A stretch of 64,000 nt of DNA from Billgrantia desiderata (GTDB lineage Bacteria > Pseudomonadota > Gammaproteobacteria > Pseudomonadales > Halomonadaceae), in the NCBI GenBank assembly GCA_011742915.1, contig JAAQTN010000013.1, positions 1 to 64,000 of the forward strand. The letters are read 5' to 3'. The notes under the pieces are model-generated. The model searched no databases. It saw nothing but the letters and a program-made list of their open reading frames with translations, and was not told the DNA's origin. The position numbers and the translations under genes were made by a program. How positions within the stretch are numbered: the stretch's first letter is position 1; every line of letters begins with the position of its first letter. Shown here in pieces: positions 43,264 through 52,029 of this stretch.

Positions 43264-44448
43264 TCACTTGATCACCCCCTTGCGCCGCAGCTCCTCGCAG
43301 CGCGCCTCGTCGAGGCCCAGTTCGGCCATGATCTCGTCGGTGTGCTGGGCATAGAGCGGTGCCGGACGGCGAATCTGCGGCGGCGTGCCGGAAAGCTTGC
43401 TGGCAAAGCCAATGGTCTTCATCCGGCCGATGACCGGGTGTTCCATCTCCTGCACCATGCCGCGGGCCTGATAGTGCGGATCGTCCAGCGCCTGGGCGAA
43501 GTCGTTGATCGGGCCGGCGGGCACGCCCGCCTGATCGCACTTGGCCAGCCAGGCCTCGCGCGTGTCGTGCACGAAGATCTCCTCCAGCACCGCCTCGAGC
43601 GCTTCCACGTTCTGCCCCCGCAGGTGGTTGCTGACGAAGCGCGGATCCTGCAGCAGATCGGGGCGATCGATCACCTCGTGGCAGAGCCGCTCCCAATTCC
43701 GCTGATTGGCGCAGCCCAGCATGATGTAACCGTCGCTGACCTTGATCGCCTGGTAGGGTGCCGATACGCGGTGGCGCCAGCCGGTGGGCTCGGGCACAGT
43801 GCCTTCGGCGAAGAATGCCGCCGCCTCCCAGGTGAACCAGGGCAGGCCGCACTCGGCGATGGCCACGTCGACGTGCTGCCCTTCCCCGGTGCTCAGCTTG
43901 TGGATGTAGGCGGCCAGGATCGAATAGACGGCGGTGATGCCCGCCCCGATGTCGTAGACGGCGATGCCGGTCTTCAGCGGACGCCGCCCCGGCTCCCCGG
44001 TCATCGACATCAGCCCCGTCATGCCCTGGGCCACCAGGTCGAAGCCCCCCTTGTGGCTGTAGGGGCCGGTCTGTCCATAGCCGGAGATGGAGCAGTAGAT
44101 GATGCCGGGGTTGATGGCCTTGATGGTCTCGTAATCCACCTTCAGCTTCTTGGCCACGCCGGTGCGGTAGTTCTCGACGATGACGTCGGCTTCCTTGGCC
44201 AGGCGATAGAAGATCTCGCGCCCTTCTTCCTCCTTGAGGTTCAGCGAAATGCTCTTCTTGTTGCGGTTGATCTGGGCGAAACAGGTCGACTCCTCGTTGA
44301 CGTAAGGTCCCATCTGGCGGCTGTCGTCGCCGCCGTTCTTCTCCACCTTGATGACGTCCGCTCCCAGGTCGCCGAGCACCATGGTGCAATACGGACCGGC
44401 CATGATCTGGGAAATGTCGAGAACCTTCATTTTCATTAAGGGGAGCAT
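43264..44448 (-). CDS. CaiB/BaiF family CoA-transferase (family III)
   Basis: This 394-residue family III CoA-transferase moves CoA between carboxylic acids. Features are LDISQIMAGPYCTMVLGDLGADVIKVE near the N-terminus (split as LDISQIMAGPYCTM), NRNKKSISLNLKEEEGREI, and the catalytic aspartate in GGFDLVAQGMTGLMS. The start at 44448 has a GAGGTGG ribosome site; the frame extends upstream into the enoyl-CoA hydratase gene. With the hydratase it would activate and hydrate an unsaturated or hydroxylated acid. Substrate unknown; crotonobetaine, mesaconate, itaconate and similar acids are all family precedents. Confidence 0.9.
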   Translation of the reverse strand: MLPLMKMKVLDISQIMAGPYCTMVLGDLGADVIKVEKNGGDDSRQMGPYVNEESTCFAQINRNKKSISLNLKEEEGREIFYRLAKEADVIVENYRTGVAKKLKVDYETIKAINPGIIYCSISGYGQTGPYSHKGGFDLVAQGMTGLMSMTGEPGRRPLKTGIAVYDIGAGITAVYSILAAYIHKLSTGEGQHVDVAIAECGLPWFTWEAAAFFAEGTVPEPTGWRHRVSAPYQAIKVSDGYIMLGCANQRNWERLCHEVIDRPDLLQDPRFVSNHLRGQNVEALEAVLEEIFVHDTREAWLAKCDQAGVPAGPINDFAQALDDPHYQARGMVQEMEHPVIGRMKTIGFASKLSGTPPQIRRPAPLYAQHTDEIMAELGLDEARCEELRRKGVIK

Positions 44449-44503
44449 GCTTGCCACCTCGTTGTCATTGGGGGGTGCTGAGGAAAAACTCGCGAAGCCG
44501 ACG

Positions 44504-45298
44504 CTACTCGCCGCGCCAGGCATGGGGGGTCTTGTCGACGAAGGCCTTGACGGCGCTCTTGAAGTCGCGGCTGGTGTAACAGAGCGCGATCAGGTCCTCC
44601 TCGCTGCCAGCCGGAGGCCGCCGTGCCGCCAGCACACGGCTGACCCCCTCCTTGGAGGCGCGCAGCGTCAAGGGCGCAAAGCCACCCAGCCTCTCGGCCA
44701 CCTGCCTGACCTCCGCCTCGATCTCCTCGGCGGCGACGACCTCGGTGACCAGACCCGCCTGCTTCGCCTCATCGGCACCGAACAGCTTGGCCAGCATCAG
44801 CACCTCCTTGGCCCTGGCGGCACCGACCAGATCGACCAGGCGCGACACGTTGGTAATGGAGACGCAGTTGCCGAGGGTCTTGGCGATAGGCACGCCGAAA
44901 CGCAGATCGGGCGTGCAGTAGCGAAAATCGCAGGCCATGGCGATGGCCGCACCGCCGCCGACGCAGAACCCCTCCAGCAGCGCGATGGTGGGCTTGCCGA
45001 GCGACTCCAGAGCGCCGATGACCTCGTCGATGCGGTGCTCGTAGTCCAGCGCGTGCCGTGCCGTTTCGAAGCCGGTGAACTGCTTGATGTCGGTGCCGGC
45101 AACGAAGGCTTCACCGCCGCTGCCGCGCAGCACCACCACGTCCACCTCCGGGTCGTCGCTCAGGGTCTGGCAGTACCGCTCGAGCGCGTCGTACATGCCC
45201 CAGGTCATGGCATTGCGTACCTTGGGGCGATTGAAGATCAGCCACGCGATGCGTCCGTCCTTGATCAGTTCCAGCTCGGCCGTCGATTTCGGCTCCAT
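44504..45298 (-). CDS. Enoyl-CoA hydratase/isomerase family protein
   Basis: This 264-residue crotonase-fold protein has the oxyanion-hole pieces EAFVAGTDIKQF and LEGFCVGGGAAIAMACDFRY. The usual catalytic glutamates of EchA (two in the G-E-P and E-I regions) are not clearly both conserved: the second-block region reads FGVPIAKTLGNCVSITN, so isomerase or CaiD-like hydratase activity is as likely. It lies 55 bases before the CoA-transferase gene and heads the transcript. An AATTATGA-N2-TCATAATT palindrome lies about 94 bases upstream. Confidence 0.88.
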   Translation of the reverse strand: MEPKSTAELELIKDGRIAWLIFNRPKVRNAMTWGMYDALERYCQTLSDDPEVDVVVLRGSGGEAFVAGTDIKQFTGFETARHALDYEHRIDEVIGALESLGKPTIALLEGFCVGGGAAIAMACDFRYCTPDLRFGVPIAKTLGNCVSITNVSRLVDLVGAARAKEVLMLAKLFGADEAKQAGLVTEVVAAEEIEAEVRQVAERLGGFAPLTLRASKEGVSRVLAARRPPAGSEEDLIALCYTSRDFKSAVKAFVDKTPHAWRGE

Positions 45299-45390
45299 TT
45301 GACCTCCTGCTTCATCAGCGGCTGGCAGCAGCCGTTAGGCCTCACCTGCCTTCTCAGCCGGCGCCAGAGTCGAGCTAGCGCCTCTTTTCG

Positions 45391-45420
45391 TAATTATGAA
45401 CTCATAATTCATTTCATCAA
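45391..45420. promoter_or_regulatory. AATTATGAACTCATAATT palindrome upstream of the enoyl-CoA hydratase
   Basis: The perfect 18-bp dyad lies at 45392-45409. It is embedded in a 30-base stretch (45391-45420) identical to 50921-50950 upstream of tctC. It is the cluster operator candidate; a related weak site follows at 45514. Confidence 0.75.
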
Positions 45421-45513
45421 GTTAGACCTTTGGCTATCATTGGCATGAGGAGCCGAAGAACTACCTAATGAAAACAATGAGATGAACGAGATCAGAGTAA
45501 CAGAGGGAAATTC

Positions 45514-45531
45514 GTTATGAATTCTGAATTA
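45514..45531. promoter_or_regulatory. Degenerate copy of the AATTATGA palindrome
   Basis: GTTATGAATTCTGAATTA keeps the left arm TTATGA and part of the right arm, about 110 bases upstream of the gamma-carbonic-anhydrase-like gene. Between 45299 and 45639 only these two operator-like sites are evident. Confidence 0.45.
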
Positions 45532-45639
45532 TTGACGTCTCGGACTTGGCTCCCTAAGTTGGAGCCATCCCCTGCATGAGCCACGCCTCGGCGGCCCCAC
45601 CGGCGGCTGCCCGAACGAACGACGACAAGGAGCTAGCGC

Positions 45640-46164
45640 ATGACGACGTATGCACTCGGAGAGACCCGCCCCCGCCACGACGACAGCGTATTCATCGCCC
45701 GCGAAGCGGCCGTGATCGGCGACGTCAGAATGGGCAAGGACGTCAGCATCTGGCCGGGCGCCGTGCTGCGCGGCGACAACGAGCCCATCAGCATCGGCGA
45801 CAACAGCAACATTCAGGAGAATTGCGTGCTGCACACCGACCCGGGATTCCCGCTGAGCATCGGCACCGACGTCACCGTCGGTCATCTGGTGATGCTGCAC
45901 GGCTGCAGCATCGGCAACGGCACCCTGATCGGCATGCAGTCCACCGTCCTCAACGGGGCGCGTATCGGTGAGAACTGCCTGATCGGTGCCGGATCGCTGA
46001 TCACCTCCAACAAGGAATTTCCGCCCAACTCGCTGATCATGGGCACGCCGGCCAAGGTGGTGCGCACGCTGAGCCCGGAAGAGGTAGCCGGCCTGAGCGC
46101 CAGCAGCCAGAGCTACGTGGAACGCAAGGCACGCTTCCTGGCCGAGCTGACACCGTTGGACTGA
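45640..46164 (+). CDS. Gamma-class carbonic anhydrase family protein (PaaY/CaiE/YrdA-like hexapeptide protein)
   Basis: This 174-residue left-handed beta-helix protein has the metal-ligand histidines in CVLHTDPG and VGHLVMLHGCSIG, and hexapeptide repeats throughout. Homologues near CoA pathways (PaaY, CaiE) act as thioesterases or helper proteins and not as physiological carbonic anhydrases. Divergent placement from the hydratase/CoA-transferase genes with shared operator sites supports such a CoA-linked role. Specific activity not known. Confidence 0.87.
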   Translation: MTTYALGETRPRHDDSVFIAREAAVIGDVRMGKDVSIWPGAVLRGDNEPISIGDNSNIQENCVLHTDPGFPLSIGTDVTVGHLVMLHGCSIGNGTLIGMQSTVLNGARIGENCLIGAGSLITSNKEFPPNSLIMGTPAKVVRTLSPEEVAGLSASSQSYVERKARFLAELTPLD

Positions 46165-46167
46165 CCC

Positions 46168-46185
46168 GCGGGCCAGCCGGCCCGC
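46168..46185. terminator. Hairpin between convergent genes
   Basis: GCGGGCC and GGCCCGC form a 7-bp stem with loop AGCC, 4 bases after the stop of the gamma-carbonic-anhydrase-like gene and about 48 bases from the convergent oxidase stop. No T run, so the call is weak. Confidence 0.4.
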
Positions 46186-46232
46186 TCACCCTGGCTGCTG
46201 ACTCCTTGCCGCCAGCCCTGGCCGGGGCCCCG

Positions 46233-47672
46233 TCACGACGACGAGGAGCGTTTGCTCGCCGGCTGGATGCGCCCTGCCCCCATCAGATCGTCGGGATCGA
46301 ACACCGCCTTGATGCCCGCCAGCAGGCGGCGCTCGGTGACGCTGAGCCGGTCGAGAAAGGCCGCCTGCTTGCTGCGGCCGATGCCGTGCTCGGCGCTGAT
46401 GCTGCCATCGAAGCCATCCACCACCGTGAAGATCGCTCTCTCCAGGCGCTCGAACAGGGCCGGCAGCGCCTCTGCCGGCGTCTCGGCGGGTGGCAGCACG
46501 TTGATGTGCAGATTGCCGTCGCCGATATGGCCGTAGGCAATGACCTGCGAGGTGGGCGACAGCGCCGCGACCTCCGCCGTGGCCTGCTCCACGCATTCGG
46601 CAATCGCCGAGATCGGCACCGAGACGTCGGTGCGCAGGTGCTCACCGCGCAGCAACTGACCCTCCACCATGCTCTCGCGAATCGCCCACAGCTGACCGGC
46701 CTGGGCGACGCTGGAGGCCAGCACGCCGTCCAGCACCACCTCGTGTTCCATGCCCGCTTCCAGCAGCCCTTCGAGCAGCCCGGACAGATCCACCGGCCCG
46801 GTGGCCGTCAGTTCGAGCAGCACATGGTAGGGATACGCTTCATCGAAGGGGTCGGCGAGCTGCGGTGCGGCCTCGAAGGCCAGCTCCAGGCACAGGCGCG
46901 GCATCAGCTCGAAGGCGGAGAGCAGGTCGCTGCAGCGGCGCCTGGCCAGGGCATAGAGCCGCACCGCGGCCTCCACCGAAGGCACCGCCAGCAGTGCGGT
47001 CTGCGACTGTTCGGGGCGCGGCGTCAGCTTGAGTACCGCCCCGGTGACGATGCCCAGCGTGCCTTCGCTGCCCAGAAAGAGCTGCTTCAGGTCGTAGCCG
47101 CGGTTGTCCTTGTGCAGCGCCTTCATGCCGTTCCAGATCTCGCCGTCGGGCAGCACCACCTCGAGACCCAGCACCAGCTCGCGCATCATGCCGTAGCGCA
47201 GCACGTTGACCCCGCCGGCATTGGTGGCGATGTTGCCGCCGATCTGACAGCTGCCCTGGGCGCCCAACGAGAGCGGAAAGAAACAGTCCGCCTCCTCGGC
47301 GGCGCGCTTGACCTCCTCGAGAATGCAGCCGCCGTCCACCGCCATGCTGAAGTTGAGCGGATCGAGCCCACGGATGCGCGTCATGCGCTCGAGGCTGATG
47401 ACCACCTCGGGTGTCCGGCTATCCGGCAACGCCCCCTTCACCAGGCCGGTATGCCCGCCCTGGGCGACCATGCGGATCCCGTTACGGTGGCAGTAACCCA
47501 CCACCGCCGCCACCTCCTCGGTGGTCCGGGGACGCACCACGGCCAGCGGCATGCCCAGGCGGGCGCCGGCCCAGTCGCGCACGTAGCGCTCCTGGTCGGC
47601 GGCCGCGGTGATTACCCCATTGGCTCCCAGCAGCTGGGTGAAGGCGGCGACGGCATCGTCGTGGTGCGTCAT
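46233..47672 (-). CDS. FAD-binding oxidoreductase, D-2-hydroxyacid dehydrogenase type (GlcD/D2HGDH-like)
   Basis: This 479-residue flavoprotein has the FAD-binding type 4 domain (IRMVAQGGHTGLVKGALPD, GGNIATNAGGVNVLRYGMM, LFLGSEGTLGIVTGAVLKL) and FAD-oxidase C domain with the metal histidines in YGHIGDGNLHINVLPP and the SAEHGIGRSKQ motif. It would oxidise a D-2-hydroxy acid such as D-lactate, D-2-hydroxyglutarate or D-malate to the keto acid. It has a polyserine tail (KRSSSS). It lies 54 bases downstream of tctA on the same strand, so it probably acts on the imported acid. Confidence 0.9.
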   Translation of the reverse strand: MTHHDDAVAAFTQLLGANGVITAAADQERYVRDWAGARLGMPLAVVRPRTTEEVAAVVGYCHRNGIRMVAQGGHTGLVKGALPDSRTPEVVISLERMTRIRGLDPLNFSMAVDGGCILEEVKRAAEEADCFFPLSLGAQGSCQIGGNIATNAGGVNVLRYGMMRELVLGLEVVLPDGEIWNGMKALHKDNRGYDLKQLFLGSEGTLGIVTGAVLKLTPRPEQSQTALLAVPSVEAAVRLYALARRRCSDLLSAFELMPRLCLELAFEAAPQLADPFDEAYPYHVLLELTATGPVDLSGLLEGLLEAGMEHEVVLDGVLASSVAQAGQLWAIRESMVEGQLLRGEHLRTDVSVPISAIAECVEQATAEVAALSPTSQVIAYGHIGDGNLHINVLPPAETPAEALPALFERLERAIFTVVDGFDGSISAEHGIGRSKQAAFLDRLSVTERRLLAGIKAVFDPDDLMGAGRIQPASKRSSSS

Positions 47673-47726
47673 GTCGGCATCTCTTTTCAGAAAACGATTC
47701 GATGTGCTGAGTGGGTTGGCTCGGTC

Positions 47727-49250
47727 TCATTCGGCCGCTGCCTTGTGACCGCGCCGGCGTACCGTCATGAACAGCCGCTTGGCGAGCGGATAGAGCACGA
47801 ACAGCAGGATCAGCGTCAGCAGTGTGGCCGCAATCGGGCTCCGCAGAAAGATCATCGGATCGCCGCGGGAGATGTCGAGCGCCTGGCGCAAGCTCGTCTC
47901 GAGGCGAGGCGTGAGCACGAAGGCCAGCAGCAGCGGCGCGATCGGGTAGCGGGCGGCAGTCATGAAGAAGGCCACCACCCCGGCGCCGAGCATGAACCAG
48001 ACGTCGAACATGCTGTTGTTGACGCTGTAGGACCCCACTACGCACACCACGGCGATCACCGGGATCATGATCGAGGCCGGGATCAGCAGCAGCTTGACCA
48101 GGAACGGAATGATCGCCAGCGCCGCCAGTACCGCCATGACGTTGCCCAGGTACATGGACGAGATCAGCCCCCAGACGAAGTCGGGATTGTTCTGGAACAG
48201 CAGCGGCCCGGGCTGCAGGCCCCACATCATCAGCCCGCCCAGCAGCACCGCCGCGGTGCCCGAGCCGGGAATGCCCAGCGACAGCAGCGGGGCGAACGAA
48301 CCGGCGGCGGCGGCGTTGTTGCCCGCCTCCGAGGCCGCCACCCCCTGGATGCGCCCCTTGCCCAGCTCGTCGCCGTTGCGGCCGACCTTCTTCTCCAGCA
48401 CATAGGAGAGAAAGGAGCCGGTGGTGGCCCCGGCGCCCGGCAGAATGCCCACCAGGTTGCCGAGCACCCCGGAGCGTAGCGAAACCGGCAGGATGCTGAG
48501 CGCCTCCTTGCGATCGAGCAGGCTCTCCTTCAGCCCCAGCCGGCCGCTCAGCCCCTTGGCCGAGGGATCGACCCGGTTGACCATCATCACCAGCACCTGA
48601 CTGAAACCGAACATGCCGATCACCAGCGGAATGAAGGAGATGCCGTTGAGCAGATACATGGAGTCGAACGTGAAGCGCGGCTGGCCGAAGGCCGTACCGA
48701 TGCCGATCGTCGCCAGCATCACGCCGATGAAGGTCGAGATCAGGCCCTTGAGCGGGTTGTCCCCCAGCAGCCAGCCGATGGAGCAGAGCGCCAGCAGGAT
48801 CAGCGCCGCCACCTCCGCCGGCCCGAACATGAGGCCCACGTGGGCCAGTATCGGCCCCATGAAGGTGAGCATGATGATGCCCACGGTACCGCCGATGAAC
48901 GAGGAGATGTTGGCGGTGAACAGGGCCTTGCCGCCATGCCCCTGCTGCGACAGCGGATAGCCGTCCAGCGAGGTCACCACGGCCGGCGCATCGCCGGGGA
49001 TGTTGAGCAGAATGGCACTGTACGAGCCGCCGTACATGCAGCCGTAGTAGAGCGCCCCGAGCATGATGATGCCGGTGATGGGGTCCATCTGGAAGGTGAG
49101 CGGCAGCAGCAGGGCGATGCCGGTGACCGAACCGAGGCCGGGGATGGCCCCGACGATGATGCCGAGACCGGCGCCGACCAGGGCCGCCAGGATGTTGCTG
49201 AACGTCAGCGAGGTGGCGAACCCCTGCATCAGGGACTGTAGGATATCCAT
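47727..49250 (-). CDS. tctA: Tripartite tricarboxylate transporter large permease (TctA)
   Basis: This 507-residue multi-pass protein has TctA hallmarks: VGAIPGLGSVTGIALLLPLTF near the start (an IPGLGS-type loop), YYGCMYGGSYSAILLNIPGD, SEAGNNAAAAGSFAPLLSLGIPGSG. It pairs with the separate TctB and TctC encoded just upstream, in contrast to the fused version at 18.2 kb. Gene order C-B-A followed by an FAD-linked hydroxyacid dehydrogenase. Confidence 0.95.
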   Translation of the reverse strand: MDILQSLMQGFATSLTFSNILAALVGAGLGIIVGAIPGLGSVTGIALLLPLTFQMDPITGIIMLGALYYGCMYGGSYSAILLNIPGDAPAVVTSLDGYPLSQQGHGGKALFTANISSFIGGTVGIIMLTFMGPILAHVGLMFGPAEVAALILLALCSIGWLLGDNPLKGLISTFIGVMLATIGIGTAFGQPRFTFDSMYLLNGISFIPLVIGMFGFSQVLVMMVNRVDPSAKGLSGRLGLKESLLDRKEALSILPVSLRSGVLGNLVGILPGAGATTGSFLSYVLEKKVGRNGDELGKGRIQGVAASEAGNNAAAAGSFAPLLSLGIPGSGTAAVLLGGLMMWGLQPGPLLFQNNPDFVWGLISSMYLGNVMAVLAALAIIPFLVKLLLIPASIMIPVIAVVCVVGSYSVNNSMFDVWFMLGAGVVAFFMTAARYPIAPLLLAFVLTPRLETSLRQALDISRGDPMIFLRSPIAATLLTLILLFVLYPLAKRLFMTVRRRGHKAAAE

Positions 49251-49268
49251 ATGCGACTCTTCGTTCGG

Positions 49269-49742
49269 TTAGGTGAAAGGCGCCATGAGCGCGCCTTCGG
49301 GGAAAGCCACCATCAGCCACATGCCGAACAGCAGATAGATCGCACCGCCCGCACAGGCGCCGATCGCCACGGACTTGAGCCACGACTGCCGCTCGATCAG
49401 CGCCATCCACAGCACGATGAACAGCGTCATCGCCAGCACCATTCCGAACAGCGGTATGCTGGCGATGGCCAGCCCCATGGCCACGGCGGGCCATAGATTG
49501 CGCCAGCTCACGCGATCCGTCTCGAACCGGCGGCGCAGCAGCTCGTAGCCACCGAGCAGAGCCGCCCCCAGCCCCATCACCACGGGGAAGAAGCCGGCCC
49601 CGGGGCCGTTGTGCATCCATACCCCATACTTCCACCAACCGAAGCCGGCCCAGGCGAGCCCCATCACGATGATGCCCAGTGTGACCAGCGGGGAGAGCCA
49701 GGAGCGGCCCTCATGGGCCGGCTCTTGATTCACGCTTGACAT
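49269..49742 (-). CDS. tctB: Tripartite tricarboxylate transporter small permease (TctB)
   Basis: This 157-residue protein has four hydrophobic segments (LSPLVTLGIIVMGLAWAGFGW, GPGAGFFPVVMGLGAALLGG as the family motif GPGAGFFP, AVAMGLAIASIPLFGMVLAM, AIGACAGGAIYLLFGMWLMV). The start at 49742 (MSSVNQEP) is taken because the upstream frame is noncoding. It lies 18 bases before tctA. Confidence 0.9.
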   Translation of the reverse strand: MSSVNQEPAHEGRSWLSPLVTLGIIVMGLAWAGFGWWKYGVWMHNGPGAGFFPVVMGLGAALLGGYELLRRRFETDRVSWRNLWPAVAMGLAIASIPLFGMVLAMTLFIVLWMALIERQSWLKSVAIGACAGGAIYLLFGMWLMVAFPEGALMAPFT

Positions 49743-49842
49743 AGTGTGCGCCTCTTGCGGTAGCGACCGACCGGAAACGAACGAGGTGGCCGCAGCAACG
49801 AGCGGGGCGCGGCCACCCATCGGCGGCCGCGCCCCGCGAGCC

Positions 49843-50811
49843 TCAGTCGATCATGCCGGCTTCCTGGAACAGCGCCCGGTAGCGCTCCTGCTCGCGCTGG
49901 TAGTACTCGGCGCTCTCCTCGGCCCCCATGAACGTCGGGATCAGGCCGTTGTTCTCGACGTACTCCTGGGTCCACTTGTCGGTTTCCGCAGCGGCACGGA
50001 AGACGTCCTCCCAGAACTCGACGGCCTCCTCGGGCATGTCGGGCGGGCCGGCATAGCCACGGAAGATCATCAGTTCGAGGCCTTCATAGCCCAGCTCGTC
50101 GAAGGTCGGCACCTCGTCGAAGGGAGCGTCGAGGCGCTCCTCCGAATAGGTGGCCAGGAAGCGCACCATGCTCTGGTCGACCCGCGAGCCCAGCTTGAAG
50201 ATGGCCGCATCGATATGGCCGCCCAGCAAGGCGGAGGTGACGTCGCCGGTGCCGTCGAAGGGCACGTACTGGAAGTCGACGCCCAGGTTGTCGTCGAGCA
50301 TGGCGAAGGCCAGGTGGTCCTCGCCGCCGCGACCGGCCCCACCAACGGTGATGCCGCCCGGGTCCTGCTCGGCGCGCTCGATCAGGTCGTCGAGATTCTC
50401 GATGTCGCTCTCGGCCCTGACCCCGACGAACAGCGTGTCCAGCGACAGCGTGGCGAGCGGTGTGAGATCGTCGAGCTGCACCGAGGCGTCGTTGACCACC
50501 ATGCTCATCATCTGACCGCCGTTGAAGGTCGTGATGGTATGGCCATCGCCGCGCTTGCTGTAGGTATAGCTGTTGCCTACCGCACCGGAGCCGCCGGGGC
50601 GGTTGTTGATCAGAATGTTGCGGTTGACCATGCCGGTCTCGCGAATCGCTTCGACCAGCATGCGTGCGTTGATGTCGCTGCCGCCGCCGGCGCTATATGG
50701 CACCACGAACTCCACGTTGCGCTGCGGCTCCCAGGCATGGGCGCCGCCAACCAGCGCCAGGCAGAGCACTCCGCAGAGTGCGGTCTTGCCGACCATCACT
50801 GTTTTCGTCAT
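49843..50811 (-). CDS. tctC: Tripartite tricarboxylate transporter binding protein (TctC/Bug family)
   Basis: This 322-residue periplasmic protein has a signal peptide (GKTALCGVLCLALVGGAHA) and the Bug-family motif VEFVVPYSAGGGSDINAR, followed by NILINNRPGGSGAVGNSYTY. The start at 50811 places the leader correctly. The shared cluster palindrome lies about 110 bases upstream, which puts this uptake system under the same control as the CoA-transferase and fuconate dehydratase genes. The ligand is probably a di- or hydroxycarboxylate. Confidence 0.92.
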   Translation of the reverse strand: MTKTVMVGKTALCGVLCLALVGGAHAWEPQRNVEFVVPYSAGGGSDINARMLVEAIRETGMVNRNILINNRPGGSGAVGNSYTYSKRGDGHTITTFNGGQMMSMVVNDASVQLDDLTPLATLSLDTLFVGVRAESDIENLDDLIERAEQDPGGITVGGAGRGGEDHLAFAMLDDNLGVDFQYVPFDGTGDVTSALLGGHIDAAIFKLGSRVDQSMVRFLATYSEERLDAPFDEVPTFDELGYEGLELMIFRGYAGPPDMPEEAVEFWEDVFRAAAETDKWTQEYVENNGLIPTFMGAEESAEYYQREQERYRALFQEAGMID

Positions 50812-50920
50812 CTCTCGATCACCCTGTTGTCGTTGTCGGTTCAGAAGCCATCGCCAAGACATGGCGGCAACTGGCGTATTCACGGGCACGGTCGGATGGG
50901 CGTCTCCTTCCGCTTAAAAA

Positions 50921-50950
50921 TAATTATGAACTCATAATTCATTTCATCAA
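50921..50950. promoter_or_regulatory. AATTATGAACTCATAATT palindrome upstream of tctC
   Basis: The perfect 18-bp dyad is at 50922-50939. The whole 30-base stretch is identical to 45391-45420, an identity that extends beyond the dyad and so may also reflect a shared promoter element or duplication. Confidence 0.75.
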
Positions 50951-50987
50951 CGTCGACTTTGGTCTAGCCGCGGCGAGTGACAGCGCT

Positions 50988-51947
50988 TCAGGCAGGGCGC
51001 GGCACGCTCGGTCTGGCGGATGCCACCTGCCGGCGCAGCTCCGTCACCAGCTCGGCGGCGGCGCTGGAGAGCGGTTCGCGCTTGCGGGTGATGATGCCGT
51101 AGTAGTCCAGCGGCTTGCCGATGGTCAGCGGCAGTACCGCGTACTGGCCGCTGGACAAGGGACGCTTGAGCACCGACCAGGGCAGCACCGCCAGCATCGG
51201 CGCGTTCAGCAGCAACTGCAGGGTGGTCTGGGTCGAGGTGGTCTCGATGGTATCGTCGGGCGAGGCGATGCCGGCGTCGGCCAGCGCGGCCTCGATGACC
51301 TGGCGCATGGGGCTGGTGGGCGGGTGCAGGACCCACGGCCAGTGGCGCAGCGCCGCGAGCTCGACCCGCTGCTGGCCGGCCAGAGGATGATCGTGAGCCA
51401 CCACGACGCGCAGCGGCTCCTCGAGCAGCGGCTCGAAGTCGAACAAATTGTGTTGATTCACCGCCGTGAGCCGGCCGATCACCAGATCGAGCTGCTTGTA
51501 TTCGAGGGCCTGCAGCAGACGATCGCTGCTCTGCTCGTCGATGCTGACCGACAGCCGCGGCCGCTGTCGCTTGAGGGCGGCAATGGCCGCCGGCAGGATC
51601 TCGGGGGCGGCCGCCGGGATGGCGCCGATCAGCAGCCTCCCGTAGCCGCCCTCGCGCATGCGCTGGACGTCCTCGACCATGCGCTCGATGTCATTGAGCA
51701 GGATCTCGGCGTGCCTCACCAGCTGAGCCCCCAGCTCGGTCGGCACCATCGCCCGCGGCTGGCGCTCGAAGATGGCAAAACCGAAATGGGTCTCCAGGTC
51801 GCGCAGCATCTTGCTCGCCGCCGGCTGGCTGAGGTGCATGTGCCGGGCGGCGGCGCGCATGTTGCGGCGCTTGTCGAGGTGGATCAGCAGCAGCAGGTGC
51901 TTGAAGCGCATCCAGCCGCACAGGCCGGCCGATGACAGTTTGTCCAC
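50988..51947 (-). CDS. LysR-family transcriptional regulator
   Basis: This 319-residue protein has an N-terminal winged helix (NMRAAARHMHLSQPAASKMLRD) preceded by a leader of about 12 residues, and a LysR substrate-binding domain (GRLLIGAIPAAAPEILPAAI onward). It resembles GbpR/PcaQ-like regulators of sugar-acid and aromatic acid uptake. The gene ends 37 bases before the tctC operator region and is transcribed in the same direction, so it may control the tctCBA operon. An inverted repeat CCTATGT-N10-ACATAGG precedes it. Confidence 0.92.
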   Translation of the reverse strand: MDKLSSAGLCGWMRFKHLLLLIHLDKRRNMRAAARHMHLSQPAASKMLRDLETHFGFAIFERQPRAMVPTELGAQLVRHAEILLNDIERMVEDVQRMREGGYGRLLIGAIPAAAPEILPAAIAALKRQRPRLSVSIDEQSSDRLLQALEYKQLDLVIGRLTAVNQHNLFDFEPLLEEPLRVVVAHDHPLAGQQRVELAALRHWPWVLHPPTSPMRQVIEAALADAGIASPDDTIETTSTQTTLQLLLNAPMLAVLPWSVLKRPLSSGQYAVLPLTIGKPLDYYGIITRKREPLSSAAAELVTELRRQVASARPSVPRPA

Positions 51948-51967
51948 GTTTTCCGGCCCTCTGATAA

Positions 51968-51991
51968 CCTATGTCGATCAACCAACATAGG
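51968..51991. promoter_or_regulatory. Inverted repeat CCTATGT-N10-ACATAGG upstream of lysR
   Basis: The dyad begins 21 bases upstream of the lysR start codon and has 7-base arms, which suits an autoregulatory LysR-type site. The arms lack the T-N11-A core, so the call is tentative. Confidence 0.45.
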
Positions 51992-52029
51992 CGCTGCTGC
52001 CAGCGGGAGCAACCACGCCTTCGCCGCCG

